Shown piece by piece: positions 43,719 to 51,987 of a stretch of DNA of 64,000 nucleotides (position 1 is its first letter; every line of letters begins with the position of its first letter). Source of the stretch: CAVDRM01 sp963626285 (GTDB lineage Bacteria > Bacillota > Clostridia > Christensenellales > Aristaeellaceae). The translations under genes were made by a program, and so were the position numbers. The notes under the pieces were generated by a model. That model saw only the letters and a list, made by a program, of their open reading frames with translations, was not told the origin of the DNA and made no database searches. The stretch spans positions 1 through 64,000 of the forward strand of contig CAVFWQ010000001.1 in assembly GCA_963626285.1 (NCBI GenBank), read 5' to 3'.

Positions 43719-43820
43719 GCCCTTTTCCTCCTTCCCCGTTTGCTGTCTCGGCAGCGCCGCGCAAAAAAGCGATGCCGAAAAACAGCAAAGAAGTCCCCGC
43801 CGAAGCAGGGACGTTATTGC

Positions 43821-45251
43821 TTATGCCAAATCATGCACAATCTGCTTGAATATCCGCCCGCGCTCCTCATAATCGCTGAACATATCGAAAGAGGCGCAGG
43901 CCGGAGAGAACAGCACATTGCCGCCCGCCCTGGCAAGGGAACGCGCCTTCCGCACGGCCTCTTCCAAAGTCTTCGCATGGGTGACGGCCGTATAGCCCGC
44001 CTCTGTCAGCTCCCGCTCAAGCTGCGGCGCCGTCGCGCCCAGCAGCACGGCGTGTTCGATTTGCGGCGAATCGACCATATGCTCCGCCAACAGCTTAAAG
44101 GAAACGTGCTTGTCGTAGCCGCCCAGAATGATGACGGTCGGGGCACGCATGGTGTCAATGGCCTTGATGGTCGAATCCGCATTCGTCCCCTTGGAATCGT
44201 TGATGTAGCGGACGCCCTCAAAATCGCGCACGGTCTCGATGCGGTGCTCCACGCCCGCAAAGGTCTTGAGCGCATGGCGGATGACCGGCGCGGGAACGCC
44301 GCTCACATACGCCATCATCACAGCCGCCAGAGCGTTTTCCAAATTGTGCGGGCCGGGGATCTTGATCTCATCCGTGCGGCAGATGGTCTTCTCCGCGCCC
44401 TCCCAGCGCACGATGACCTGCCCGTCCTCAACGCAGGCGCCCGCCATGACCTGCTCCTTGCGGGAGAAGAAGGCGACCCTGCTCGGAAGCCCATCCGCCA
44501 TTTTCCGGCAGACGGGGTCGTCATAATTCAGGACGGCGACATCCTGCGCGGTCTGGTTTTCAAACACGCGCTTTTTGAGCGCGATATAATTATCCATCGT
44601 ATAGTGGCGGATGAGATGATCCTCCGTCACGTTCAGCACGGCGGCGGCGCGGGGATGAAAGGCGTCGATGCTTTCCAGCTGGAAGGAGGAGACCTCCGTG
44701 ACCAGCACATCCTGCGGCTTGCTCTCCAATGCGGCCATGCTCAGCGGATAGCCCACATTGCCGGCTACAAAGGCTCGTTTGCCCGCGCCCCCGAACATTT
44801 CGCCCAGGAGGGTCACGGTGGTCGTTTTCCCGTTTGTGCCCGTGACGGCGACGAGCAGCCCCTCGGCATTCTGCGCGGCGAATTCCAATTCGCCTGTCAC
44901 ATACATTTTCTTTTCTCTGGCGGCCAGCACCACGGGCGAATCAATGGGAACGCCGGGGCTGATGAGGAGCATATCGCAGCCGTCCAAAAGCGGGATCGGG
45001 TCTTCCCCCATGCGCCATTCGACCGGAAGGCTTTTCAGCTCGTCCAGCTGATCGCCGAATGCCTCGCGGGGCTTGATGTCGTTCAGCACGGGCGTTGCGC
45101 CTGCTTTGCACAAAAGCAGAGCCGCGCCGACGCCGCTTCGCGCCATGCCCACGACCAGCACGCGCCTCCCCCGGTGATCGACCCTCGTGAGCATAGCGGC
45201 GTTCACGTCATTGTTCGGCCGCATTGTCAGCGTCTGCATAACATTCTTCAC
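43821..45251 (-). CDS. murD: UDP-N-acetylmuramoyl-L-alanine--D-glutamate ligase
   Basis: A 476-aa Mur ligase that adds D-Glu to the peptidoglycan precursor. GMARSGVG at the N-terminus is the UDP-binding loop, followed by ISPGVP, the ATP loop VTGTNGKTTT, NVTEDHL and INDSKGTNADST. It starts with GTG 45251 behind GGGGGAG; an ATG 19 codons on (MLTRVDHRG) is an alternative. It follows mraY by 26 bp. Confidence 0.95.
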   Translation of the reverse strand: MKNVMQTLTMRPNNDVNAAMLTRVDHRGRRVLVVGMARSGVGAALLLCKAGATPVLNDIKPREAFGDQLDELKSLPVEWRMGEDPIPLLDGCDMLLISPGVPIDSPVVLAAREKKMYVTGELEFAAQNAEGLLVAVTGTNGKTTTVTLLGEMFGGAGKRAFVAGNVGYPLSMAALESKPQDVLVTEVSSFQLESIDAFHPRAAAVLNVTEDHLIRHYTMDNYIALKKRVFENQTAQDVAVLNYDDPVCRKMADGLPSRVAFFSRKEQVMAGACVEDGQVIVRWEGAEKTICRTDEIKIPGPHNLENALAAVMMAYVSGVPAPVIRHALKTFAGVEHRIETVRDFEGVRYINDSKGTNADSTIKAIDTMRAPTVIILGGYDKHVSFKLLAEHMVDSPQIEHAVLLGATAPQLERELTEAGYTAVTHAKTLEEAVRKARSLARAGGNVLFSPACASFDMFSDYEERGRIFKQIVHDLA

Positions 45252-45277
45252 ACTCCCCCGCGATCAGATGATGAGGC

Positions 45278-46312
45278 TCACGCCTGAAAGAAGCCGCTCA
45301 GTGACCAGAGCGCGACCAGCGACAGCACGGCCTCGACCAGCGCGTACATGCAGTCGATCTGCGTTTCCTTCATGCCGCACAGCTCAAAGTGGTGATGGAT
45401 GGGCGACATTTTGAAGATGCGCTTGCCGTGCGTGAGCTTGAAATAGGTCACCTGAAGCATCACGCTCAGCGAGGACATGATGCAGGTGAAGCAGAACAGG
45501 ATCATCGGGAACACGCACTTGGACAGCATCGCCGCGCCGACCATCATGCCGCCGATGTACATGCTGCCCGTATCGCCCATGAATATCTTCGCCGGATAGC
45601 GGTTGAATTTGAGGAAGCCCAAACAGGCGCCCACCAGCGCAAAGCAGCCGGCGGTCAGCACGGCGCGGGCATAGCCGTCCACGCCGGAAACATTTTGCAG
45701 GCACAGGCAGGCCGTGCCGAAGGCCGTCATGCCAACGACCGTCACGGTGGACAAAAGCCCGTCCAAGCCGTCCTGCAGATTGGCGCTGTTGGTCATGAAC
45801 ATGACGGCCAGCGTCATGAGCGGGATATAGAACGCCCCTAAGTCCCACGTTTTCTCCGTGAAGGGCAGCAAAATGTCAGAACCGACATAAAAATAGCAGT
45901 AGACGGAGAAGACCGCGCCGACAAAGAGCTGCATCACGATTTTCTGCTTGGGCGACAGCCCGTCGTGCCGCTTGCGCACGTCCTTGATGTAGTCGTCCGT
46001 AAAGCCGATGGCCATGGAGCCCAAGGTGATGAACAGCAGGGCGAACAGGCGGTTGTTCAGCGAAAAAAACGCCCCGGCCGCGCTTTTGTAAACGGCGCCG
46101 AATACGGCGGATGCAACGATCAAAACGACGGTCGAGATGCCGCCTATCAGCAGGCCGCCCATGTTGGGCGTTCCCTGCTTCTGCTGGTGCCTGGGGCCCA
46201 ATTCGTAAATCGTCTGCCCGAACTTGAGCTTTTTTAAAACGGGCAGCAGCCTGGGCATGAGCAGCAGCATCAGAGCCGCCGCGCACAGCGTCGTCAGAAG
46301 GATCCAGAGCAT
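45278..46312 (-). CDS. mraY: Phospho-N-acetylmuramoyl-pentapeptide-transferase
   Basis: A 344-aa integral membrane enzyme that makes lipid I. Ten hydrophobic segments are seen. The family motifs FTDDYIKDVRKRHDGLSPKQK, NLQDGLDGLLSTV (catalytic Asp region), FMGDTGSMYIGG and SPIHHHFELCGMKE are all present. It follows murE by 12 bp. Confidence 0.96.
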   Translation of the reverse strand: MLWILLTTLCAAALMLLLMPRLLPVLKKLKFGQTIYELGPRHQQKQGTPNMGGLLIGGISTVVLIVASAVFGAVYKSAAGAFFSLNNRLFALLFITLGSMAIGFTDDYIKDVRKRHDGLSPKQKIVMQLFVGAVFSVYCYFYVGSDILLPFTEKTWDLGAFYIPLMTLAVMFMTNSANLQDGLDGLLSTVTVVGMTAFGTACLCLQNVSGVDGYARAVLTAGCFALVGACLGFLKFNRYPAKIFMGDTGSMYIGGMMVGAAMLSKCVFPMILFCFTCIMSSLSVMLQVTYFKLTHGKRIFKMSPIHHHFELCGMKETQIDCMYALVEAVLSLVALWSLSGFFQA

Positions 46313-46324
46313 AGCGTTCTCCCT

Positions 46325-47785
46325 TTACCTGTCTTTCATTTCTTCCAATAATTCTCTTACGACGACTTTCTCATCGAAGGGGCGCTTCACGCCCATGATT
46401 TCCTGATAGGTCTCATGACCCTTTCCGGCCAGCACCACGACGTCGCCCTCCCTGCCCATCTGCAGGGCATAGCGGATGGCCTCGCGGCGGTTTTCGATGA
46501 CCGTGTATTGCCCGCCCGTCGGCCTGATGCCCTCCTCCACGGAGCGCAGGATGTCGAAGGGGTCTTCGGTGCGCGGGTTGTCGCTGGTCAAAATGGAAAA
46601 GTCCGCCAGCCGTCCGCCGATTTCGCCCATGATGGGACGCTTCAGATGGTCGCGGTCGCCGCCGCAGCCGAACAGCACGATGACCCGCCCGCGGGCAAAC
46701 TCACGCACGGTGGTCAGGATGTTTTCCAGCGCATCCGGCGAATGCGAATAGTCCAAAATGACCTTGTAGGGCGTGTTCGTCTCCAGCACCTCGGCGCGGC
46801 CGGGCACGGCGCGGACGCTCTCCAGCCCCTCGGTGATGACGGCAGGCTCCAAGCCCATGTTCAGCCCCACGGACGCGGCGGCCAGGGCGTTGTATACATT
46901 GAACATGCCCGTCAGCCGCAGATGCACGGGGTAGCTCTCCGCGCCCAGAATGACCATGTTAAAGGTCACGCCGTTTTCGGTTATCTCGATGTCGCGGGCG
47001 GCGACATCCGCATTGTGGCAGATGCCGTAGGTCGTGCGCGGCACGTCAATATCCGCCAAAATGCGCTCGGAGGTCTCCGCATCCGCATTGACGGCGGCAT
47101 TGTTTATCCACACATGGTTGAAGAAGGCTTTCTTCGCCAGGAAATAATGCTCCATGTCGCCGAAGTAATCCAGATGGTCCTCGGACAGGTTGGTATAGCA
47201 GCCCGTTTCAAAGCGCACGCCCGCCAGACGGTGCATGGCCAGGGCATGGGCGGAAACCTCCATCGAAACCACCTGCACGCCCTCATCGGCCATCTGCCGC
47301 AGGGTCCTGTGCAAATCAATGGGGTCGGGCGTGGTCAGCTCGCTCTTGAGGAAGCGGCTGCCTATCATGTTGCCGGTCGTGCCGATGAGCCCGCACCGAT
47401 AGCCCGCCTTCTCCATCATGGCCTTGACCAGATAGCTGGTGGTGGTCTTGCCCTTGGTGCCGGTGATGCCGAGCAGCTTCATCTCGCGGTCGGCATGGCC
47501 GTAGAACGTCCCCGCCATCAGCGCCATCGCCTCGCGGACATTCCTGACCAGCACCTGCGGCACGGGAAGCTCCGGCAGGAAACGCTCCACAACCAGGGCG
47601 GCCGCGCCGTTTTCGACGGCCTGCGGTGCGAAGGCGTGCGCGTCGAACCGCGCTCCGGCAATGCAGAAAAACAGGCCGTTTTGCATCTGCTTCCGGCTGT
47701 CCATTGCCGGTTCGCCTATCTCGCAGTCGCCCCTGCATTCCACCATGCAGCCGCCCAGATCCCTGATAACATCACTCAGCTTCAT
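46325..47785 (-). CDS. murE: UDP-N-acetylmuramoyl-tripeptide synthetase (meso-DAP type)
   Basis: A 486-aa ligase that adds the third amino acid of the stem peptide. The ATP loop is GITGTKGKTTTSYL and the carbamylated Lys region follows. SDNPRTEDP carries the DNPR signature of enzymes that use meso-diaminopimelate. It is first in its transcript, behind a good promoter at 47883-47911. In the usual cluster, ftsI lies in front and murF behind; both are absent here. Confidence 0.95.
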   Translation of the reverse strand: MKLSDVIRDLGGCMVECRGDCEIGEPAMDSRKQMQNGLFFCIAGARFDAHAFAPQAVENGAAALVVERFLPELPVPQVLVRNVREAMALMAGTFYGHADREMKLLGITGTKGKTTTSYLVKAMMEKAGYRCGLIGTTGNMIGSRFLKSELTTPDPIDLHRTLRQMADEGVQVVSMEVSAHALAMHRLAGVRFETGCYTNLSEDHLDYFGDMEHYFLAKKAFFNHVWINNAAVNADAETSERILADIDVPRTTYGICHNADVAARDIEITENGVTFNMVILGAESYPVHLRLTGMFNVYNALAAASVGLNMGLEPAVITEGLESVRAVPGRAEVLETNTPYKVILDYSHSPDALENILTTVREFARGRVIVLFGCGGDRDHLKRPIMGEIGGRLADFSILTSDNPRTEDPFDILRSVEEGIRPTGGQYTVIENRREAIRYALQMGREGDVVVLAGKGHETYQEIMGVKRPFDEKVVVRELLEEMKDR

Positions 47786-47882
47786 GCGTCATTCCCCCCA
47801 TGCCCGGAAAAAGGCAAACATACCTTATCGAACAATCATCAAAAATCGTTTTTTGGGTGCGCCGCCGAAAACGCGCCCCCGT

Positions 47883-47911
47883 AGCATACCACTTTTACGC
47901 CGTTTCGTCAA
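47883..47911 (-). promoter_or_regulatory. Promoter of murE-mraY-murD-ftsQ
   Basis: TTGACG (47906-47911) and TATGCT (47883-47888) on the minus strand with exactly 17 bp between. Confidence 0.75.
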
Positions 47912-47930
47912 AAAACGGGCGGCCGTTAAC

Positions 47931-47970
47931 AAAAAGAAAGGAGAAGAAGCCTGTTTATTTCTTCTTTCTC
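47931..47970 (-). terminator. Terminator after the ftsL-like gene
   Basis: On the minus strand GAGAAAGAAG pairs with CTTCTTCTC and is followed by CTTTCTTTTTG. A second, perfect 9-bp stem (GCAGGGCGG/CCGCCCTGC, 47996-48030) lies between it and the gene. This separates mraZ-ftsL from murE. Confidence 0.65.
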
Positions 47971-48066
47971 ATGAACGGCAAAGAAGCCGCCGAACGCAGG
48001 GCGGCAAGCGGAAGGCTCGCTCCGCCCTGCCGTGAGCGTAAGGCAGCCGTTTGATGCTGCGAATCC

Positions 48067-48567
48067 TCAGTATCCGGCTGAGGCCGTCTGCACGCCGGGG
48101 ACGGACGCCGCGGCGGAGGCGGGCGTTCTGGTCGCCGGCGCGGTGACGTAGTAGGTCTCGGCGCTTTCGGCCGAAACCATGCCCAGCTCCTGCACGGCCT
48201 TATAGCTGATGACAGCCCCGTCGCGGGCGGAAACAAGCTGTATGTCCAACTCATGGTTTTCCTGCTCAATGGCCCTGATGGTCGCGTTCATGGTATCGAT
48301 CCTGTGCGTCAATGCGCTCTTCTGCGCCGTAAAGTACAGGAACGCAACGAGGACGGCCGCCGCGCACAGCCCCAATATCCACAGCGCCGTGCGCATGGGA
48401 AGGCCGTGCATTCTCTTGTTTTTTTCGATTTCATCCCGCGTGGCCTGATAGACCCGCTGCGCGGCGCCCGCATCGCCGTCCTGAACGAACACATGGCTGG
48501 AAACGGTTATCCGCTGCCGCGGCACGGGCTGGGCGCCGAACATCATGCAGCTGCTGTACTGGGACAT
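48067..48567 (-). CDS. FtsL-like septum formation protein
   Basis: A 166-aa bitopic protein. ATG 48567 has AGGAGG in front. An N-terminal cytoplasmic part of 58 residues is followed by a TM helix at about 60-79, a coiled coil with regular Leu/Ile at 82-113, and an Ala/Pro/Thr-rich tail. Size, topology and the position behind mraZ fit FtsL/DivIC-type proteins. Sequence similarity in this family is too low for a certain call. The usual rsmH gene between mraZ and ftsL is missing. Confidence 0.7.
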   Translation of the reverse strand: MSQYSSCMMFGAQPVPRQRITVSSHVFVQDGDAGAAQRVYQATRDEIEKNKRMHGLPMRTALWILGLCAAAVLVAFLYFTAQKSALTHRIDTMNATIRAIEQENHELDIQLVSARDGAVISYKAVQELGMVSAESAETYYVTAPATRTPASAAASVPGVQTASAGY

Positions 48568-48607
48568 GTTCGCGCATCCTCCTTTCAAAAAGGTCAATTG
48601 AAACAAG

Positions 48608-49183
48608 TTATGCTTTTATCTGTTTTTGCAGCTCCGCGATAAAGGCCAGCGGGTCGGGGATATCGCGGCGGAAGGCCGCATCCTCCTCCTCGCCCACCGC
48701 GCTGTCCACAATGCGGATATGCGTCTTTGCGCCGCTTATCTCCACATCCCGCGCATCCTTCAGGTACATCGTGCGGAGCTTCTGGGGCAGCAGCAGACGC
48801 CCCTGCGCGTCCGTTTCGCAGTCCCGATAGGTGTATTTGCTGAACTGGTTGATAAAGCGCTGGGCGCGGGCGTCCGCGTCCGCCAAGGTCTGGAGCATCT
48901 CCTGCTCCCGCAGCCATTCGTTCACGGGATAGAGGGCGATGGCCTGAAAATCCGGTGTGGGCGCGACATAAAAGACCTCGCCGAGCTGCTCCCGAAACGC
49001 GGACGGCACGATCATGCGCCCCTTGGAATCAATGCCGTGGTTATAGCAGCCGGTGAACAGGCAGCGCGCCTGCCGGAGCTTTTCTTCAAATGAAGGCTCT
49101 TGGGGTGCCGCCTGTGCGGAAGCAGCGTCGGGCCGTTCCTCCGCGTTTTCCGCGTTCGCGCTCCGCTTTTCGTCCTCCGCCAT
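48608..49183 (-). CDS. mraZ: Transcriptional regulator MraZ with N-terminal extension
   Basis: A 191-aa AbrB-like DNA-binding protein that controls its own operon. The two MraZ repeats are visible: YNHGIDSKGRMIVPSAFRE and ETDAQGRLLLPQKLR. About 42 charged Ala/Glu-rich residues precede the first repeat, while typical MraZ has ~143 aa. ATG 49183 is used; a TTG at 49198 is possible. A start near 49060 would give normal length but I see no good start codon there. The promoter region has repeats of the MraZ-box kind. Confidence 0.92.
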   Translation of the reverse strand: MAEDEKRSANAENAEERPDAASAQAAPQEPSFEEKLRQARCLFTGCYNHGIDSKGRMIVPSAFREQLGEVFYVAPTPDFQAIALYPVNEWLREQEMLQTLADADARAQRFINQFSKYTYRDCETDAQGRLLLPQKLRTMYLKDARDVEISGAKTHIRIVDSAVGEEEDAAFRRDIPDPLAFIAELQKQIKA

Positions 49184-49213
49184 GCCGTCACCACACAATC
49201 TGCCATAAATTCA

Positions 49214-49264
49214 CCACATTTTGGGTCGTGCATCCATTTTATACCACTTTTTTCTGCTTGGCAA
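49214..49264 (-). promoter_or_regulatory. mraZ promoter with candidate MraZ box
   Basis: TTGCCA (49259-49264) and TAAAAT (49236-49241) with 17-bp spacing on the minus strand. AAAGTGG (49244-49250) and AAAATGG (49234-49240) are 10 bp apart, and AAAATGTGG follows at 49214-49222. Repeated GTGG/TGGG units with about 10-bp spacing are the known target of MraZ. Confidence 0.55.
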
Positions 49265-49511
49265 GGGCAAAGACGGCTTCGTTTCGGCGCAAAAGCCGCT
49301 GTTTTGCCGATTTTGGAAAAGGCAAAACGCCGAAATAAAAACGCCCGTTCCCCTATTCGAGCGCTTCCGACACAAAAATGTTAAAAAATCATAATTTTTA
49401 TATGCAGTTTTGCTTATTAATCATTCAAATATTCATTGAATTTTCACGAATTTTATGTCCGTTCCTTTTTGGGATCTTCCCTTTTTCGGACTAATTCGCC
49501 GCGGGCATACG
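49265..49511. other. Intergenic region, A+T-rich, no gene seen
   Basis: Lies between the mraZ promoter and the terminator of the phosphoesterase transcript. It has an A+T-rich core (49380-49460) and no convincing reading frame. Confidence 0.5.
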
Positions 49512-49547
49512 AAAAAAGCATCGGTTCTCCACTTCGTGGGCCGATGC
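49512..49547 (-). terminator. Terminator of the zinc-ribbon/phosphoesterase transcript
   Basis: On the minus strand GCATCGG pairs with CCGATGC (arms 49518-49524 and 49541-49547), followed by TTTTTT. The loop has a small internal stem CCCAC/GTGG. Confidence 0.85.
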
Positions 49548-49638
49548 TGCGCAAATCGTATGTTTTTGCGGAAATTTCCCTTGATTTTCGTTTGTTTTTT
49601 GGGATGAGCCGCCCTTTTTCGGCTGCTTTGCCCCACCG

Positions 49639-50328
49639 TCATGCCTCCGGCAGGCAATACAGGGCAAAGCCCAGCCTGTCGCAGGAAACGCAGTGGTAGC
49701 GCGTCCCGTTTTTCTCCCCGCAGAAGGCGCTGCGGTTGGCCGCGCCGTGCAGGTGGCCGTAGACCACATCGCGCACGGCAAACTCCTCAAAGAGCCTGCT
49801 GAACGCCGTATCCGAGCCGTCCTCCGGCACGGGCGGGTAGTGCATCATGGATATCTGCCGCCCGCCGAGCCTTTGCGCACGCTCCAGAGACAGGCGAAGG
49901 CGGATAAGCTCCCGCTCATACACCTTTTTGTCCTCCGCCGTGGTCTGGACATTGGGCAGCAGCCAGCCGCGGGAACCGCTCAGGGTCACGCCGTCCAGGG
50001 AAAGCGCGTCATTCTGTACGGCGTACATGCCCTTGGGGAGCGCATCGCGCAGACGCATGATGCCCGGCCACCAATAGTCATGGTTGCCGCGCAGAAGCAC
50101 CTTCCGCCCCGGCAGCGCATGGATGGCCTCCAGATCCGGCAGGGCATCCGCAAGCTGCATCGCCCACGAAATATCGCCGGGAATCAGCACGATGTCCTCC
50201 TGTCCGACACGCGCCGACCAGTCCCTCCCGATTTTTTCAAAGTGACCGTCCCAATGCGCGCCGAAAACATTCATCGGCTTATCGTCGCCGCCGGGCAGGT
50301 GCAAATCGCCAATGGCAAATATCTTCAT
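49639..50328 (-). CDS. Metallophosphoesterase
   Basis: A 229-aa calcineurin-like phosphoesterase with a complete two-metal site: GDLHLPGG, PGDISWA, LRGNHDYWW, MMHYPP and YGHLHG. No signal peptide is present, so it is cytoplasmic. Substrate unknown; similar small Clostridia proteins are annotated only by family. It starts 3 bp behind the zinc-ribbon gene and shares its transcript. Confidence 0.9.
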   Translation of the reverse strand: MKIFAIGDLHLPGGDDKPMNVFGAHWDGHFEKIGRDWSARVGQEDIVLIPGDISWAMQLADALPDLEAIHALPGRKVLLRGNHDYWWPGIMRLRDALPKGMYAVQNDALSLDGVTLSGSRGWLLPNVQTTAEDKKVYERELIRLRLSLERAQRLGGRQISMMHYPPVPEDGSDTAFSRLFEEFAVRDVVYGHLHGAANRSAFCGEKNGTRYHCVSCDRLGFALYCLPEA

Positions 50329-50331
50329 GCA

Positions 50332-50748
50332 TTACCTGTCTTCTTCGTCCTCATCCTCGTCGTCATCGTCCGCCTGCTCGTCCGCCATCTCTTCCAGCGA
50401 CAGGTCGTTCTCGATTTCCGAATACTCCCTCGGCGGGATGTCGTCATCCTCGATGTCGGGAATGATCTCGTCCATGGTGCTGACGGGGTCAATGGACAGG
50501 GCGGAGCTGTCCGTCACAACGCCCGCCTCCTCGTCCAACTCATCGCGGTCGTTGTCTGCGTTCATTTCCTTATAGCAGAACAGGCAGACATCCTTGCCGG
50601 GCAGCACGGGATGCTCATTGCATACGGTGCACATTTCGACTTCCTCCGGCTGACGCTCCCCCTTCATTTCCCGTTTGCAGATTTTGCAGTAGCCTTCGCC
50701 CTCTTCAATGTAGTTCAGCTCGCAGCGCGGGCATTTGATAAGCGCCAT
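50332..50748 (-). CDS. Small double zinc-ribbon protein with acidic tail
   Basis: A 138-aa protein starting with ATG 50748 behind AAAAGGAGG; the longer upstream frame is rejected because it lacks a ribosome site and crosses the promoter. CPRC...CKIC (residues ~6-23) and CTVC...CLFC (~40-60) form two zinc-ribbon-like knuckles. The last ~65 residues are strongly acidic and end in a run of Asp and Glu. I do not recognise a specific function. RNA or protein binding by the ribbons is plausible. The leader is about 165 nt long and contains the hairpin GGCGCAT/ATGCGCC (50834-50852). Confidence 0.75.
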   Translation of the reverse strand: MALIKCPRCELNYIEEGEGYCKICKREMKGERQPEEVEMCTVCNEHPVLPGKDVCLFCYKEMNADNDRDELDEEAGVVTDSSALSIDPVSTMDEIIPDIEDDDIPPREYSEIENDLSLEEMADEQADDDDEDEDEEDR

Positions 50749-50914
50749 GTCAAGCAGCCTCCTTTTATTCCCGATGCCATTCGGAGCGCCCCCGCGCCCC
50801 CTTCGGGATATGATCTCATTTTGACTCACAGCCGGCGCATACCGAATGCGCCCGCATAGGCTCTGCGTCAGTTCCCCGACCATATTCGCCAAGCCGCCGC
50901 CACAAAGCCAGAGG

Positions 50915-50943
50915 ATTATACTACAAATTCCCTGTCCATGCAA
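50915..50943 (-). promoter_or_regulatory. Promoter of the zinc-ribbon/phosphoesterase operon
   Basis: TATAAT (50915-50920) with TTGCAT (50938-50943) on the minus strand, 17 bp apart. Confidence 0.55.
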
Positions 50944-50949
50944 TAGCGA

Positions 50950-51227
50950 AACGAAGAAAAATCGTGGCTGTATCATGGCAGGGAAGCGGAGGAAAAGAGG
51001 GCTGTTTTTATGCGCTCGGGCGGGCGAAACGGACGTTTTTCATCCCGCGCTTCTCACGCTGTTTTTCTCCTCCGCGCCGTCCTCCCCCCGTTGACGGCGG
51101 TACACGGCGAAGGACAGACGGCTTATCTTCTCCCCGCTCCGGGCTCTCCCTATTCCCTTACCGATTTTTCATTGATGATATGGCCAAGCCCATTCCGTAA
51201 ACCGCATTTATGAATAAACCGTGAACA
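50950..51227. other. Intergenic region between divergent promoters, nothing recognised
   Basis: About 280 bp between the zinc-ribbon promoter and the CIRCE element. Short open frames occur on the plus strand but have no ribosome site and no family similarity. Confidence 0.5.
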
Positions 51228-51254
51228 TTAGCACTCACCTATTGACAGTGCTAA
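51228..51254 (+). promoter_or_regulatory. CIRCE operator (HrcA binding site)
   Basis: TTAGCACTC (51228-51236), a 9-base spacer, then CAGTGCTAA (51246-51254). This is the CIRCE consensus with a single mismatch in the right arm. It overlaps the -35 box of the hsp20 promoter, the usual mode of HrcA repression. Confidence 0.93.
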
Positions 51255-51269
51255 CAATTCGAGTATAAT
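51242..51269 (+). promoter_or_regulatory. Consensus sigma-A promoter of hsp20
   Basis: Perfect TTGACA (51242-51247) and perfect TATAAT (51264-51269) with 16-bp spacing, inside and just behind the CIRCE element. Confidence 0.9.
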
Positions 51270-51275
51270 AAAGGT

Positions 51276-51397
51276 GTACCAAGAAGAGAGGAGGTCATGA
51301 GAGCCTCCCCCAAAGGGTACGGAAAGACGCGAAAGCGTCAGGGAGCCGGTCGCTCCCGCCGACCGCCCCACAGGGGCTTTGAAAGGAAGAATGTTTT
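51276..51397 (+). ncRNA. Highly structured 5' leader of hsp20 (candidate RNA thermometer or attenuator)
   Basis: Four perfect hairpins follow each other: GGAGG/CCTCC (51290-51294 and 51304-51308), GACGC-GAAA-GCGTC (51326-51339), GGGAGC/GCTCCC (51341-51346 and 51352-51357) and GCCCC-ACA-GGGGC (51365-51377, then TTT). CGGTCG (51347-51352) can instead pair with CGACCG (51360-51365), which excludes the third stem. The hsp20 ribosome site GAAAGGAAG follows. The class is not one I recognise. Confidence 0.5.
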
Positions 51398-51410
51398 ATG
51401 TTACCGATGA
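51297..51410 (+). CDS. Possible 37-aa basic leader peptide overlapping the hsp20 start
   Basis: ATG 51297 has the best ribosome site of the region (GAGGAGG) directly in front. The frame runs 37 codons, very rich in Arg, Lys and Gly, and stops at 51408-51410, 13 bases into hsp20 in another frame. The ribosome site can be closed by the first hairpin. The odd composition may just reflect a structured RNA, so translation is uncertain. Confidence 0.3.
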   Translation: MRASPKGYGKTRKRQGAGRSRRPPHRGFERKNVLCYR

Positions 51411-51844
51411 TTTTCAATGAGAATTTGTTTGATGAACTGTTTAACGATGCGTTTGCCCGCAACATGATGAGCGTGGACAAGGCGCTCTACGGCAAGAACG
51501 CCGCCCGCGTCATGAAGACCGACGTGCATGAGACCGACGACAGCTACGAACTGCAAATCGACCTGCCCGGCTTCAGGAAGGAAGAGCTCGGCATCGAGCT
51601 GAAGAACGGCTACCTGACCGTGACCGCGACCAAGGCGCTGGACAAGAATGAGGAGGAGAAGAAGAACCACCGCATCATCCGTCAGGAGCGCTACACCGGC
51701 ACCTGCGAGCGTACCTTCTATGTCGGCGATGTCCGTGCCGAGGAAGTCAAGTGCAAATATGAATCCGGCGTGCTGACCGTGAGCGTCCCGAAGAAGGACG
51801 TCCGCAAGGTCGAAGGCCCGCATACCATCGCCATCGAAGGATAA
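51398..51844 (+). CDS. Hsp20/alpha-crystallin small heat-shock protein
   Basis: A 148-aa chaperone that holds unfolding proteins. The alpha-crystallin domain spans about residues 40-140: VHETDDSYELQIDLPGFRKEE, the Tyr/Thr-rich loop, RTFYVGDVRAEEVKCKYESGVLTVSVPK with the G-x-L motif. An I-x-I-like tail (IAIEG) ends the protein. Control by HrcA is shown by the CIRCE site, and the long structured leader suggests a second, RNA-level control. A terminator follows. Confidence 0.95.
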   Translation: MLPMIFNENLFDELFNDAFARNMMSVDKALYGKNAARVMKTDVHETDDSYELQIDLPGFRKEELGIELKNGYLTVTATKALDKNEEEKKNHRIIRQERYTGTCERTFYVGDVRAEEVKCKYESGVLTVSVPKKDVRKVEGPHTIAIEG

Positions 51845-51887
51845 AGGCAGGGCTTGGGGGCGATCAGCCGTCATCTCCCGCCAATCG

Positions 51888-51922
51888 AAAGAGCGTGTCC
51901 CGTTTCGGGGCGCGCTCTTTTT
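51888..51922 (+). terminator. Terminator of hsp20
   Basis: AAAGAGCGTGTCCC pairs (with G-U pairs) with GGGGCGCGCTCTTT and is followed by TT. Confidence 0.8.
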
Positions 51923-51956
51923 GACTGCACGTTTTGATGCTTCGGTCAGACGGGGC

Positions 51957-51985
51957 TTGAAATATCGCTGCCTCTATGCTATAAT
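51957..51985 (+). promoter_or_regulatory. Promoter of the antisense (antitoxin) RNA
   Basis: TTGAAA (51957-51962) and perfect TATAAT (51980-51985) with 17-bp spacing; no plus-strand gene follows, only an antisense RNA to the small peptide gene. Confidence 0.75.
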
Positions 51986-51987
51986 AG

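Noticed and set aside
43272..45287. A 671-codon open frame on the plus strand opposite ftsQ and murD
   Set aside because: murD has all family motifs on the minus strand; the plus frame is Arg/His-rich and has no ribosome site or domain.
50980..51213. Small plus-strand frames between the zinc-ribbon promoter and CIRCE
   Set aside because: No ribosome site, no family similarity, and the region lies between two divergent promoters.
51276..51397. Known riboswitch (cyclic-di-GMP type I) in front of hsp20
   Set aside because: The GACGCGAAAGCGTC part looks superficially similar, but the conserved receptor, GCAAAG-type junction and terminator arrangement are absent.
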